From the NCBI RefSeq assembly GCF_001953955.1, contig NZ_CP019300.1, positions 806,001 to 870,000 on the forward strand: a stretch of 64,000 nt of DNA, given 5' to 3'. Below, piece by piece: positions 27,777 to 36,720 of this stretch. Each line of letters begins with the position of its first letter. The first letter of the stretch is position 1. Made by a program: the position numbers and the translations under genes. Source of the DNA: Prevotella intermedia ATCC 25611 = DSM 20706. Lineage in GTDB: Bacteria; Bacteroidota; Bacteroidia; Bacteroidales; Bacteroidaceae. The notes beneath the pieces were generated by a model. That model made no database searches and had not been told where the DNA came from. It worked only from the letters and a program-made list of their open reading frames with translations.

Positions 27777-27815
27777 AAAAGGAGAGTTGTGGAACCATTC
27801 CACAACTCTCCTTTT
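27777..27815 (-). terminator. Rho-independent terminator after the 985-residue LRR gene
   Basis: The 16-bp stem AAAAGGAGAGTTGTGG / CCACAACTCTCCTTTT has a 7-nt loop. It can act on both strands between convergent genes. Confidence 0.88.
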
Positions 27816-27834
27816 ATATTTATATGACAAGTGC

Positions 27835-30792
27835 TTAAAGCACAACTTTCGTCGTCGTTGTATTGCCGGTAGCATCGTCGGTGCATCGCACAATGCAAGC
27901 TCCGTCAAACGGAACAGTTATGGTTGTGTCTTGATGGGTAAGATGTTGTTGTACCAAAAGCTTTCCGTCGAGGGTGTAAACACGTATGGTGGATTGGGCA
28001 AACGGGCTGTGTATGCGCAACAAACCTTCGCTTGCGATAATAGAGAGTGTGTTGTCGGCATCGGCATTGTCTATTCTGTCGGTGCAACCACTGCCGTCTC
28101 CTTCCACATAAACCTTCCAGTTCTTCTCTGTTGCGATAGAGGTTTTGCTTGTCAATGCGGCTTCGTCCTTCTTTGTACCGTTGTATAGATTATACTTTTT
28201 AGGCATTGTTGGCAAAGTTGGCAGCTGGTTGTAGAGGGTATTGAGCTCGCAGGCAGTCATACCGTTGGCAGTAACGCCGAGTTGTTTAAGGCTCGGACAT
28301 TCTTTCAAATTCACACTGTGGAGTTGGTTGTAAGAAAGTTCTAATTCTTCCAAACTGCTCAAGCCCTTCAGTTCAACCTTTGTTAGCTTGTTCGTTCGTA
28401 GGTTGATGACTTTCAGCGCAGAAAGGTTTTCGAATGCGATGGCTTCAAAACCATTCTTGGAGAGCAGTGCTTTTTCTAAGGTTGAATTGTTTTCGGGGAA
28501 TGCAATCGTGGTGAGCTTACACTCGGTTGCGTCTAATAGTGCTATTTCCTTGTTCTGCGAAAGGTCGAGTGTAGTGAATAGGTTCTTGCTACACCACAGT
28601 TTCTTCAACCCCTTCAAAGGCTTCAAGTCGATTTGGTTTACTTTGCAAGAACTGAATCCAAGTTCTTCCAAGTCCTTGTTGTTCTCCAAATTGAGCGATG
28701 TGATACCTGCGTTTCCTTTGAGCATAAGGAACTTTAGCTTGGCAAGTTTCGATAGGTCGATGCTTGTAAGTTTGGTTTCCATAGAGTACAAAGAGAGCAA
28801 TTCGGGTGAGCTTACCTTGAGCGATGCAATGGGGTTGCCTGAACAATTAACGTCCTTGAGTTGGTTGAATGCTGTCAGGTCGAGGCTCGTAAGTTTGTTG
28901 TTTGTGCAAGAAAGCTCTTCCAATGGTGCATCTTGCGGAATGGTGAGCTTGTCGATAGCACATTCGTTAGCTATGATATGCTTTATTTTATGGCAGCTGC
29001 TTAAGTCTAATTCTGTGATGCGCTTCATACGAGAGCAGTCCACGTATGTAAGGTTAGGGCACTTGCTGACATCTAAATCAGACAGGAAGTTTTGTGAAGC
29101 CACCAGTCTGATGAGGCTCTTGCAGTGCGAAAGGTCGAGCTCCGAAATGGTATTGCTGCCGAATATCTCAAGATTTTGCAGTTCGGTGCTGTGGGTTAAA
29201 TCGAGTTCTGACAAGTAATTGTAAGCAGCTTGCAGTACTTCCAACTTTGGACAGTTAGCTACATTCAGCGTTTTTAGCTTGTTAGCCATACAGTTCAGCT
29301 TCGTAATGTTGCCCTTTATCTTTAGGTCAGCACCTTTTATGTCTGACTTTATCTCACTGAAATCAGTGCCAAGGGTGTAGTTTACCTCTACGCCGTCGCC
29401 CCAGTCGATGGTAATAGGCGTGTTAGCCTCTTTCGCAGCGAGGGCAAAACTAATTTCGCCAGATGCTTGTGTGGTAGTCATAGTAACCTCGGCGGGCTGC
29501 TCGTTGCTAACGTTTACGCCACAAGACTGAAGCACGGAGGCCAAGTAAGGCTGCTCGGTGCAAGGGTCTATGATGGAAGCAACGAGGCGATACTTGTCAG
29601 CCTCGAAATTTTCGATGGCAAATGGGTCGGTAGCAAACGTGTATGTTCGGTCGTTGTTCACTTTGAGTTCGTAGCCTTCTACTGGACTAATCATCTTTAC
29701 GAACTTATTATACACGGTGCCGTCGGGAATTTCCACGTAGCCGTCCTCATCTGTTTCAGGGATAAAGTTGTTCTCTACGAGATATACATTCATACGCAAA
29801 CCCTTTGTTTCCTGTTGCTCGGATATGCGTCCGTTGATATTGCAAACAAACTTTCCATCGCTGTTCTTTGTTACAGAAGGAGTCATTTGTGCAAAGGCTG
29901 GACCGTAGAAACCACGTTGTAGCAAGTATTCGTAAACGTCAGTAACCTTTGAACTAATCTTCATTGCAGGCGAATAGGTGCTGAGGTCTTCCAACTGTGT
30001 GTGGTTGTTCAGCGTTCCGTATGGTGTCATCAAGTTTCTGTTCACCATCATTCTTGGCATTTCGCCAATCTTATACATCTTTGCCAATTCGTTTTCTTGT
30101 TGGCTTGCCTTGAATGTTGCTTCACCAGCTTGGCTCACGAAAGTTACCAACTCGTAGCGATTCTTCTTCTTTGTTTTGTGTTGCAAGGTTACAATGCTTG
30201 TTGCGAGCCCACGATAAAGGTCGTATGCCTTTTTGTCGGTAGGGTCTGCAAACACCTCTACATAATGTGTCGGCATACGGTAAGTACCTTCAACAAAGTA
30301 TTGACGGAAAGGTTTAACACGCACACCCATGTCTACTTCCATACCATTTACCTTGTAAGGCTTTATGGTAATGATATGTGGGCGTGTGTCGTTTGGTGCT
30401 TCGAACGAGATAAAGCCCACACCGTCCTGCATCGACTGCCCTGGTGAAAGCTGAATATCGTCGCGTGTCTTGTACTTCACATTTGTTCGGTCGTTGTCGA
30501 ACCAATATTCAAATTCCACCGTATTGATGGTAGTGTTCGACTGATTGTCCATATAGAACACATAAAAGATAGGCGTGTAGGGCTCTCCTACCTTTTGTGG
30601 GAAATAGTTTGCACCATAGAAATCGTCAAATTCCAATCCTTTCAGTTCTGGAGGTAAATTTCCCATGGGTGCTTTTTGTTGGTTCAATGGCAGCCTCTTG
30701 TGAGTATCTTCCTGTGTTTGAGCCTTGGTAGGCATAGATAGGAATAATGCTGCAAGCAAGAAACCAATTACGTGTAAGTGCTTTCTTTTCAT
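27835..30792 (-). CDS. Large secreted leucine-rich-repeat protein with T9SS-like tail, 985 aa
   Basis: A signal peptide (VIGFLLAALFLSMPTKAQ) is followed by about 430 residues without LRRs. Part of that region (RQYFVEGTYRMPTHYVEVF, later GEMPRMMVNRNLMTPYG) recalls Omp28-type lipoproteins but lacks the CxxC. A PKD-like connector (ITIDWGDGVEVNYTLG) leads into about 18 internalin-like LRRs of 20-23 residues (LTSLDLTAFNQLKDVNCSGN and similar). The last ~75 residues (STIRVYTLDGKLLVQQ and ending TTTTKVVL) look like a type A T9SS sorting domain. It should be exported and surface-attached, perhaps as an adhesin. The promoter/leader region is shared with the next LRR gene upstream. Confidence 0.82.
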   Translation of the reverse strand: MKRKHLHVIGFLLAALFLSMPTKAQTQEDTHKRLPLNQQKAPMGNLPPELKGLEFDDFYGANYFPQKVGEPYTPIFYVFYMDNQSNTTINTVEFEYWFDNDRTNVKYKTRDDIQLSPGQSMQDGVGFISFEAPNDTRPHIITIKPYKVNGMEVDMGVRVKPFRQYFVEGTYRMPTHYVEVFADPTDKKAYDLYRGLATSIVTLQHKTKKKNRYELVTFVSQAGEATFKASQQENELAKMYKIGEMPRMMVNRNLMTPYGTLNNHTQLEDLSTYSPAMKISSKVTDVYEYLLQRGFYGPAFAQMTPSVTKNSDGKFVCNINGRISEQQETKGLRMNVYLVENNFIPETDEDGYVEIPDGTVYNKFVKMISPVEGYELKVNNDRTYTFATDPFAIENFEADKYRLVASIIDPCTEQPYLASVLQSCGVNVSNEQPAEVTMTTTQASGEISFALAAKEANTPITIDWGDGVEVNYTLGTDFSEIKSDIKGADLKIKGNITKLNCMANKLKTLNVANCPKLEVLQAAYNYLSELDLTHSTELQNLEIFGSNTISELDLSHCKSLIRLVASQNFLSDLDVSKCPNLTYVDCSRMKRITELDLSSCHKIKHIIANECAIDKLTIPQDAPLEELSCTNNKLTSLDLTAFNQLKDVNCSGNPIASLKVSSPELLSLYSMETKLTSIDLSKLAKLKFLMLKGNAGITSLNLENNKDLEELGFSSCKVNQIDLKPLKGLKKLWCSKNLFTTLDLSQNKEIALLDATECKLTTIAFPENNSTLEKALLSKNGFEAIAFENLSALKVINLRTNKLTKVELKGLSSLEELELSYNQLHSVNLKECPSLKQLGVTANGMTACELNTLYNQLPTLPTMPKKYNLYNGTKKDEAALTSKTSIATEKNWKVYVEGDGSGCTDRIDNADADNTLSIIASEGLLRIHSPFAQSTIRVYTLDGKLLVQQHLTHQDTTITVPFDGACIVRCTDDATGNTTTTKVVL

Positions 30793-30863
30793 ATTTCCAA
30801 TAGATTATAGTTGTTAAATGGGGGAGCTACTTTTTTTGTTTAGGTACGACAGCTGACTCCCTT

Positions 30864-30942
30864 TTGCTGCCTTTGGTATATGCTTTTAAGTATTAATCAA
30901 TTTTGATGTAGTGGTGTTGCAAATATAATTATTATTTTTTAT
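30864..30942 (-). promoter_or_regulatory. Promoter and leader segment shared with the 31165 LRR gene (copy 1)
   Basis: On the minus strand TATATTTG (complement of 30920-30927) is the -7 box, giving a leader of about 120 nt. The ~79 bp here are about 85% identical to 32643-32721. Confidence 0.7.
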
Positions 30943-31044
30943 AAACGAAAATGTACGCTGAAAATATTATTGACAAGGTTCAATAAATTAAAAGGAAGTT
31001 TGTCTAAACAAATGTTCGGTTTCAGTATAAAGCTACTATACCCG

Positions 31045-31119
31045 CAGTACAATATTGTTGTACTGCGGGTGTAACGTAGTTGTACTGACAGTACAAAAGT
31101 GCTTTTAAAAACTGTACTG
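31045..31119. repeat. CAGTACAA/TTGTACTG multi-site array between the LRR genes
   Basis: Five copies of the 8-mer (one with CTGTACTG) have GTAC centres starting at 31047, 31060, 31082, 31091 and 31114. The 31041-31068 part forms a hairpin (CCCGCAGTACAA / TTGTACTGCGGG). Two same-orientation pairs are 22 and 44 bp apart. It lies downstream of one LRR gene and upstream of the other's promoter, so it may be a terminator, an operator cluster or both. Confidence 0.6.
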
Positions 31120-31164
31120 CACCAGTAGATTATCAAAAGTAATGAATACCTTACGCTACTTGCG

Positions 31165-32430
31165 TTACTTGACGTATATTTTCTTGCCGTTGATGATGTA
31201 GATACCCTGTGTGGGTTGTGCATTAGCTGGCAGACATTGGCCATTAATCGTAAAGATAGTTGTCTTTACGTTCTTGTCTTGTTCGGTAGGCAGGTTGATG
31301 CCTGTGAGTTCGTGCTCGGTAATATTGGTGAAATCACTCCACTGTTGGGCAGCGGCATATTCTTCCTTATGACCTTTGGGAACCTTCAGTTCGCACTCTT
31401 CCTTATTTACGTTTTCAAAGACACCTTCTCCCATAGCTGCACCTTGTAATGGTGTTTCGCGTAAACAAGTTATGCTCTTTAGCTGCTTGCAACCATCGAA
31501 AACGTACATTCCTATTTTCTCCAAACCTGCAGGGAGTGTGATTTCAGACAGCCTTTCACAACCATTAAAAGCTTCAGCTTCGATGTCTTTCAAGCTTTCT
31601 GGCAATGTAATATTCTTCATTGAAACACAGCTACCAAAGGCCCAAGTACCAATATGTTCTATAGTAGAAGGGAGGGTAACCTCTTTTAATGCCGTGCATC
31701 TGCTAAACATATATCGTTTTAATTCGGTAATATCAGCCTTAATAATGGCTTTCTCCAAACCAGTACAGTTATAGAAAGCAAAGTAGCCGAGGTCTGTAAT
31801 ATTATTTGGAACAGTTACTTCGTGCAATTTTACACAATGACCGAAAGAGAGCATGCCTATCTGCTTCAACGTTGAAGGGAATTTTATTGACTTTAATTCG
31901 TTGCAAAGGAAGAATGCAGCAGGGCTGAGTTCTACGGTTCCTTCAGGAATTTCATAATTGGCTGCCCTCATATTGGGATAAGCAATTAGTTTATTTCCGC
32001 TCTTATCGAAAAGTACACCGTCAATGTCTTTCAGCATTGGATTTTCTTTATCGACTGTAATGCGCTTCAAGCTTGTGCAAGAAAGGAAAACCTGTTCGCC
32101 TAAAGTGGTTACGCTGGCAGGAATAGCGACAGATGTAAGCTTAATGCAACCTCCGAAAGAGTTGTCGGCGATGCCAGCTACTGTGTACTGTTTGCCTTGG
32201 TATTTTACATCAGCTGGGATTACAATATCGCCTTCAAGTGGCTTATTGTATAGTGTCCCGGTAGATTCTAAGAGCTCTTCAAGCTCTGTCGTAACTTCTA
32301 CAAGCAACTTTGTTGCGTCTGTAACTTTGTAATAGAGCTTTCCTTCTTGGAAGTCATAGTTTTTCTTTTGTGCACATACCTGCAAGACAGAGAGTAGCAG
32401 GAGCGTGATGATAGGTAAGGTTCTTTTCAT
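31165..32430 (-). CDS. BspA-type leucine-rich-repeat surface protein, 421 aa
   Basis: A signal peptide (IITLLLLSVLQVCAQ) is followed by a short entry domain (YYKVTDATKLLVEVT). About ten LRR_5/BspA repeats of 23 residues come next (for example SIKFPSTLKQIGMLSFGHC and EVTLPSTIEHIGTWAFGSC). The C-terminal tail (TTIFTINGQ then QGIYIINGKKIYVK) matches the T9SS-like tails of the 8.6-10.4 kb proteins. BspA-type proteins of oral Bacteroidota bind host matrix proteins or other bacteria; for this one adhesion is inferred from family. The leader is long, about 260 nt. Confidence 0.88.
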   Translation of the reverse strand: MKRTLPIITLLLLSVLQVCAQKKNYDFQEGKLYYKVTDATKLLVEVTTELEELLESTGTLYNKPLEGDIVIPADVKYQGKQYTVAGIADNSFGGCIKLTSVAIPASVTTLGEQVFLSCTSLKRITVDKENPMLKDIDGVLFDKSGNKLIAYPNMRAANYEIPEGTVELSPAAFFLCNELKSIKFPSTLKQIGMLSFGHCVKLHEVTVPNNITDLGYFAFYNCTGLEKAIIKADITELKRYMFSRCTALKEVTLPSTIEHIGTWAFGSCVSMKNITLPESLKDIEAEAFNGCERLSEITLPAGLEKIGMYVFDGCKQLKSITCLRETPLQGAAMGEGVFENVNKEECELKVPKGHKEEYAAAQQWSDFTNITEHELTGINLPTEQDKNVKTTIFTINGQCLPANAQPTQGIYIINGKKIYVK

Positions 32431-32642
32431 AATTGTTCTTATTATGCCACTTGTAGCGGCGGTTATTTGATGGTAAATGAATGCGTAATAGCAGGCAGAT
32501 TTGGGCGAAACAGTTCCTTTGACGAGTTCTAATGCACTGGGTATGCGCTTCGATTAATCCTTCTGTACGCTTACTCTGCTTGGAACGAAGATGATTTTCA
32601 TTAGGGAGTACTTTCTGATTAACTAAGTCAGCCTGCTCCCTG

Positions 32643-32721
32643 TTGCTGCTTTTCGTATATGCTTTTAAGTATTAATCTATCTTGATATAATAGTATTGCA
32701 AATATAGTTATTATTTTTTAC
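32643..32721 (-). promoter_or_regulatory. Promoter and leader segment shared with the 27835 LRR gene (copy 2)
   Basis: On the minus strand TATATTTG (complement of 32699-32706) is the -7 box. The flanking bases match 30864-30942 at about 85%. The rest of the 32431-33158 gap holds a ~210-nt further leader, AT-rich sequence and repeat copy 5. Confidence 0.7.
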
Positions 32722-32953
32722 AATCAAAAAGGAAATTAAATATTTGTTATAGAATGATATATTTTTTATGGTTTGCATTAATAGTTTCTGTATATTTCTT
32801 AGATGTTTATAATTTTTAAACATCTTCATTATTGCTGTCTGACGGACGTATATATAACGTTAGTTCGGTATAAGGAAGTTGGCAGGGTAGGCTATCTCGC
32901 AGATATTTCTTAACAAATCTACTGGTGAAGCAGTGAGAGTCTTTCTATTTAAC

Positions 32954-33145
32954 TTTGTAAAGATAATTCTGTTAAAAAGTTATAATTACGCTTTGACGTT
33001 GCGAAAGCGACTCTTTTGCGATGCAAAACCTACGCTTTTACCGTGCAAAACAGCCGCTTTTAGAACACAAAACAATAGGTTTTGTAATGCGTTGATGTAT
33101 AGTGAGTTATACGATAGTCGCACTTGTGAAAAATATTTACATCTT
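32954..33145 (+). repeat. 22-bp-phased intergenic element, copy 5 (plus, core type II)
   Basis: The ends are TTTGTAAAGATAATTC and GAAAAATATTTACA. The T4 blocks at 33014, 33036, 33058 and 33080 are exactly 22 bp apart. Words: GCGACTC, CCTACGC, CAGCCGC and CAATAGG. Confidence 0.9.
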
Positions 33146-33158
33146 GTGCGGCAATAAA

Positions 33159-34088
33159 TCATAGGTAAATTTTTACCAAATCATCAATTATGCGTATCAA
33201 ATCGTCTTTTCTTGTTAGTCCGTCAATGTATTTTTGAGGTATAGAAGCGTAGCCGAATTTAGCTCCTAACACGGCACAGGCAACAGCTGCATTTGTATCG
33301 GCATCACCCGCTTCATTGACAACAGAAAACAATCCTTCTTCAAAGTTGGTAGAGTGGAACAAGCACCACAATGCAGCACCCAATGCCTTTAACGTGTAGC
33401 CTATGCTTGACGGTTCGTCAAGTTCCAAGCTTTCAATGCCATTGTTGTATGCTTTGTCGATATATTCTGAGATTCTTTTATCGTATCGGTTGCCGATAGA
33501 AATGATTTGCGAATAGGAAAGTTGTTCATTATGCCAAATTAAGTGGCTGATAATTTCAGATATAATGACGCATGACCCTATACAGCGTGGGTCGAAATGT
33601 GTGAGTTTACAAACATCTTCAGCTGCTTGTGCCACATTCTCACGCAACAATCCTATTACTGCAGTCCGCATTACAGCACCATTAGCAGCATTTTTTGTGG
33701 GCGACATCTTCCATATCAGCTCTGCCACTTGTTGTGGCTTCTCTACATAGTCGGCTATTGCCAACACCTTAAAAGTGGTTTGTCCAACACCCCTTGTGTC
33801 GGGCGCATAGAGCCAGTTCTTAAAGTTTTTCGCAATGGTGTGTAGGTTTATGCCCTTGTCTTCAATCATTGCGTTGGCAATGCAAAGCATCATATCTGTA
33901 TCATCGCTCCACCTACCTAACTGGAATTTTGCCCGATGATAATCTCTGATGATTTGTCCGTACTCTTTCAATCCATTTGGATACTTCTCCTGCGCTTCGA
34001 CTTTTGTCATAAATTCCGTGCCCAAGCCGAGTGCATCGCCAATAGCCTGTCCAAAGAGCGTACCGTATATTTTGTCTTTTACTTCCAT
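33159..34088 (-). CDS. ADP-ribosylglycohydrolase family protein
   Basis: The frame opens 18 bases earlier at a TTG, but the ATG at 34088 (MEVKDKIYG) is preferred. The 309-residue all-helical protein has the two metal-binding signatures of the family: GRWSDDTDMML near the N-terminus and NEAGDADTNAAVACAVLGA near the C-terminus, as well as the opening LFGQAIGDALGLGTEF. Members remove ADP-ribose from arginine or other residues, or hydrolyse related N-glycosides. It lies alone beside repeat copy 5. No ADP-ribosyltransferase or toxin partner is visible nearby. Confidence 0.9.
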   Translation of the reverse strand: MEVKDKIYGTLFGQAIGDALGLGTEFMTKVEAQEKYPNGLKEYGQIIRDYHRAKFQLGRWSDDTDMMLCIANAMIEDKGINLHTIAKNFKNWLYAPDTRGVGQTTFKVLAIADYVEKPQQVAELIWKMSPTKNAANGAVMRTAVIGLLRENVAQAAEDVCKLTHFDPRCIGSCVIISEIISHLIWHNEQLSYSQIISIGNRYDKRISEYIDKAYNNGIESLELDEPSSIGYTLKALGAALWCLFHSTNFEEGLFSVVNEAGDADTNAAVACAVLGAKFGYASIPQKYIDGLTRKDDLIRIIDDLVKIYL

Positions 34089-34204
34089 TTTTCTGCTGCT
34101 TTTCAATTTTGCTCACAACTTTTAAGTAGGTACTCCTTTGCCATATAACGGTAATTTACCACCATATATTATAAGCAGTGGAAACACATTTAAAGTTAGA
34201 AAAT

Positions 34205-34238
34205 AAAATAAGGCGGCAGCTTGCACTGTCGCCTTATC
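34205..34238 (-). terminator. Terminator after the TonB operon
   Basis: The stem ATAAGGCGGCAG / CTGTCGCCTTAT, with one G-T pair, is followed on the minus strand by TTTATTTT. Confidence 0.8.
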
Positions 34239-34257
34239 GTTAAAATATGGTTTACAA

Positions 34258-35679
34258 TTAAAGACCTAAAGCCTTCTTTGCATTTTCGTTATTTGGGTTT
34301 ACAGTCAATACCTTGTTAAAGTATTGCTTAGCTACTTCGGCATTGCCTGTTTTTGAGTAGTAGTAACCAAGGCCATAGTAAACCTGTTCCAAGTATGCCT
34401 TAGCGTCATCGTCAAGTTGTGGCTTAGCTTCTTCGAATGCTACAATCTTCTTATAGATGTCAGCAACCTTGTCAGCATCGTTTTTCATCTGTGCTGCATT
34501 AGCCTGATTAGACCAAATCCAGTCTGAAATAGATGGGAACTTAACTACCATTTGGTCGTAAATGGCAATAGCTTTATCCAAATAGGTGTCTTTTACAGCC
34601 TTATCGGTTTCTGTTTCAGCCTTCTCTATCCATGTTTGAGCGAGCTTAGCCCAATCGTTAGAGTTGGCATTCTGATTCTTTGAAAGATACTCCATCTGAA
34701 GTTTCAAAGCCTTATCTACTTCACCCTGTGCCGCATAAACTTCAGCAATGGTCTTCATTGGCTCAAAGTTCTGCTTGTCCATATCGAGTGCCTTGTTAAG
34801 GTTCTCCAACGCTTTATTGTATTCTTTGTTGCCAGCTAAAGCCTTACCATAAACTGCATAGTCGTTGGCAACCTTTTTACCAGAACCTGCAAACATTTTG
34901 TTCGCAAATTCCAAAGCATCAGCAAAGTCAGCCTTTTCAACTGCAACCATCATACCAACACGTGCAATATATTCGCTGTTTGGAAATCTTTGCAAACCAG
35001 CTTTCACAACTTCTAATACCTTGTCATACTTTCGGAGAATGAAAGCTGTGTAGCTATATTTATAGAAGTTATCTTCTGTTAAGTTTGCACGATTGGCTTT
35101 TTCATACCAAGAAAGTGCTTCAGTATACTTTCCATCACTAAGCATAATTTCTGCTGCAGTTGCTTCCACTGGATAATTAGGCTCTACCTTGCGTAGTTCT
35201 TCAAGTTTCTGAACTGCAACTTCAGGATTTACGTGGCGATAAACTTTAGCATAACGCTCGTAAGCAGCTATGTTGTGAGGGTCAAGACTGATAGCAGTGG
35301 CATAGTGTTGTGCTGCTGCACCTGCATTACCTACGCTATCTTGTAATGCTACAATATCGCCAAGAAGGAGGTAACCCAATGTTCCGTTCATCTTTTTGTT
35401 GGTAACGATAGAGTTTGCAACCTTCATAGCTTCAGTAAAATTGCGCTGTGCCAAATATACATTGCCAAGAGCTGTGATTGCTTCCTCGTCTTTCTTATAA
35501 ACCTTTAAGTATTCTTTTATAAGATCCTTACCTGCTTTTGCATCGTTAGGAGCAGCTTCGATAGCACTGATAATTGGGTTAAGCGCAGCCTTATAGCCGT
35601 CGTTTTGAGCTATTGCAGGAGTTGATAAACTTAGTATCAAAGCTCCAGCTAATAAATATTTCTTTGTCTTCATAATCAT
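34258..35679 (-). CDS. Periplasmic TPR protein of the TonB operon, 473 aa
   Basis: A signal peptide (LLAGALILSLSTPAIAQ) is followed by about 11-12 tetratricopeptide-like repeats, with typical spacing in AEVAKQYFNKVLTVNPNNENAK, NKALENLNKALDMDKQN and AAAQHYATAISLDPHNIAA. The protein is likely periplasmic and acts as a scaffold. It is the last gene of the exbB-exbD-exbD-tonB-pstS-like operon, 72 bases after the PstS-like gene and before a terminator. Its conserved position suggests a role with the TonB system, but the partner is unknown. A second ATG lies two codons downstream. Confidence 0.85.
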   Translation of the reverse strand: MIMKTKKYLLAGALILSLSTPAIAQNDGYKAALNPIISAIEAAPNDAKAGKDLIKEYLKVYKKDEEAITALGNVYLAQRNFTEAMKVANSIVTNKKMNGTLGYLLLGDIVALQDSVGNAGAAAQHYATAISLDPHNIAAYERYAKVYRHVNPEVAVQKLEELRKVEPNYPVEATAAEIMLSDGKYTEALSWYEKANRANLTEDNFYKYSYTAFILRKYDKVLEVVKAGLQRFPNSEYIARVGMMVAVEKADFADALEFANKMFAGSGKKVANDYAVYGKALAGNKEYNKALENLNKALDMDKQNFEPMKTIAEVYAAQGEVDKALKLQMEYLSKNQNANSNDWAKLAQTWIEKAETETDKAVKDTYLDKAIAIYDQMVVKFPSISDWIWSNQANAAQMKNDADKVADIYKKIVAFEEAKPQLDDDAKAYLEQVYYGLGYYYSKTGNAEVAKQYFNKVLTVNPNNENAKKALGL

Positions 35680-35751
35680 TTATTATTTAGTTAAACTTAC
35701 TGTTGATTAATGTTTATGATTTAATACACAGTAGAAAGTTTAATGATTTTA

Positions 35752-36711
35752 TCATTTCTTAATTCTTACTTCACGAATAGTGATTTCTCCACGATAAGGA
35801 AGTAAACCTGTTTTCAACATTATTTTTTGCCCTATTGGACCAGCAATAAAGTTTGCAAATGCCCATGGCAATGCTTTATGTGGGTCGGCAACAATGGCAT
35901 AGATAGTTCTAACAAATGGATAGCGCCCATCAAGGAAGTAAGCTTGATAAGGTTGCCAACTGTTATAATCTTCTGCCTTGCTTGTTTTAGATATTGCCAT
36001 TACACGAATATCGTTTCTAAATGTGGTGTTGGTAGAGTCGCTTCGGTCGTTCAACCAATTAGAACCAATCACACCTATTGCGTTTGGAGTCTTCTTTACA
36101 TATTCTATTACAGACTTACTGTTCTTAGCTGCAACAATGTTCTGACCCTTTATGTTCTTTCCTTCTAATATTGAATCAACAACAAAATGGAGTGTTGCTG
36201 ATGCTTTATTGTCGAATACAACTTCTATATTTCCCTTGTCTGAATGAGGGTAAAGCTGCTTCCAAGTCGTAACTTCGCCCTTAAGAAGGCGTTTTACGTC
36301 GGTAACTGTGATACATGAGTCTAAGTTACTCTTATTAATGATAAATGCTATGCCATCGTATCCAACAGGGAATACAGATGGAATAGGTCCTTTACCTCTT
36401 AATATTGCATCTTCGCCTTTTTGTAGAACGTGAGATGTAAACAAAAGATTAACCTTTAGGTCGAGCAGCATCTTCATTCCAGTGTTATCGTCAGTATAAA
36501 CTGGGAGGAGATGCGTTTGAGGGTAGCGATACTGATATACCTGCAATTCCTCTTCGATAAATTGACTAAAACTTTCGTCAGAGGCGAATTTAATCGTCCC
36601 TGACGTCGGTGTATCTGTTCTACCGTCCTTAGCCTTTCTCTCCCCGCAAGAGGAGAGAGAGACTACGGATAGTATCAATCCTACGATTATGTAGAATCTG
36701 TTTCGTTTCAT
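35752..36711 (-). CDS. PstS-like substrate-binding lipoprotein
   Basis: The 319-residue protein has a lipoprotein signal peptide with lipobox LSSC followed by Gly-Glu (Cys at about 22). It then has a periplasmic-binding fold of the PstS type: GTIKFASDESFSQFIEEEL, the GYDGIAFIINKSN hallmark, LLKGEVTTWKQLYP and AIGVIGSNWLND. PstS proteins bind phosphate, but the usual TGSG-type phosphate loop is not evident and no PstABC is near. It lies 9 bases after tonB, a known Bacteroidota gene order, so a structural or sensory role in the Ton machinery is possible. Confidence 0.82.
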   Translation of the reverse strand: MKRNRFYIIVGLILSVVSLSSCGERKAKDGRTDTPTSGTIKFASDESFSQFIEEELQVYQYRYPQTHLLPVYTDDNTGMKMLLDLKVNLLFTSHVLQKGEDAILRGKGPIPSVFPVGYDGIAFIINKSNLDSCITVTDVKRLLKGEVTTWKQLYPHSDKGNIEVVFDNKASATLHFVVDSILEGKNIKGQNIVAAKNSKSVIEYVKKTPNAIGVIGSNWLNDRSDSTNTTFRNDIRVMAISKTSKAEDYNSWQPYQAYFLDGRYPFVRTIYAIVADPHKALPWAFANFIAGPIGQKIMLKTGLLPYRGEITIREVRIKK

Positions 36712-36720
36712 AAATTCGAA

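Noticed and set aside
28388..29218. 276-residue plus-strand ORF antisense to the LRR gene
   Set aside because: Its Ser/Leu-rich periodicity mirrors the LRR codons on the other strand.
32933..33157. Short ORFs through the intergenic elements with a recurring peptide like LRKRRFCTPKAALLPCK
   Set aside because: They recur because the element recurs; 22-bp units shift frame each step, the ORFs occur on either strand and none has a start context or conserved ends.
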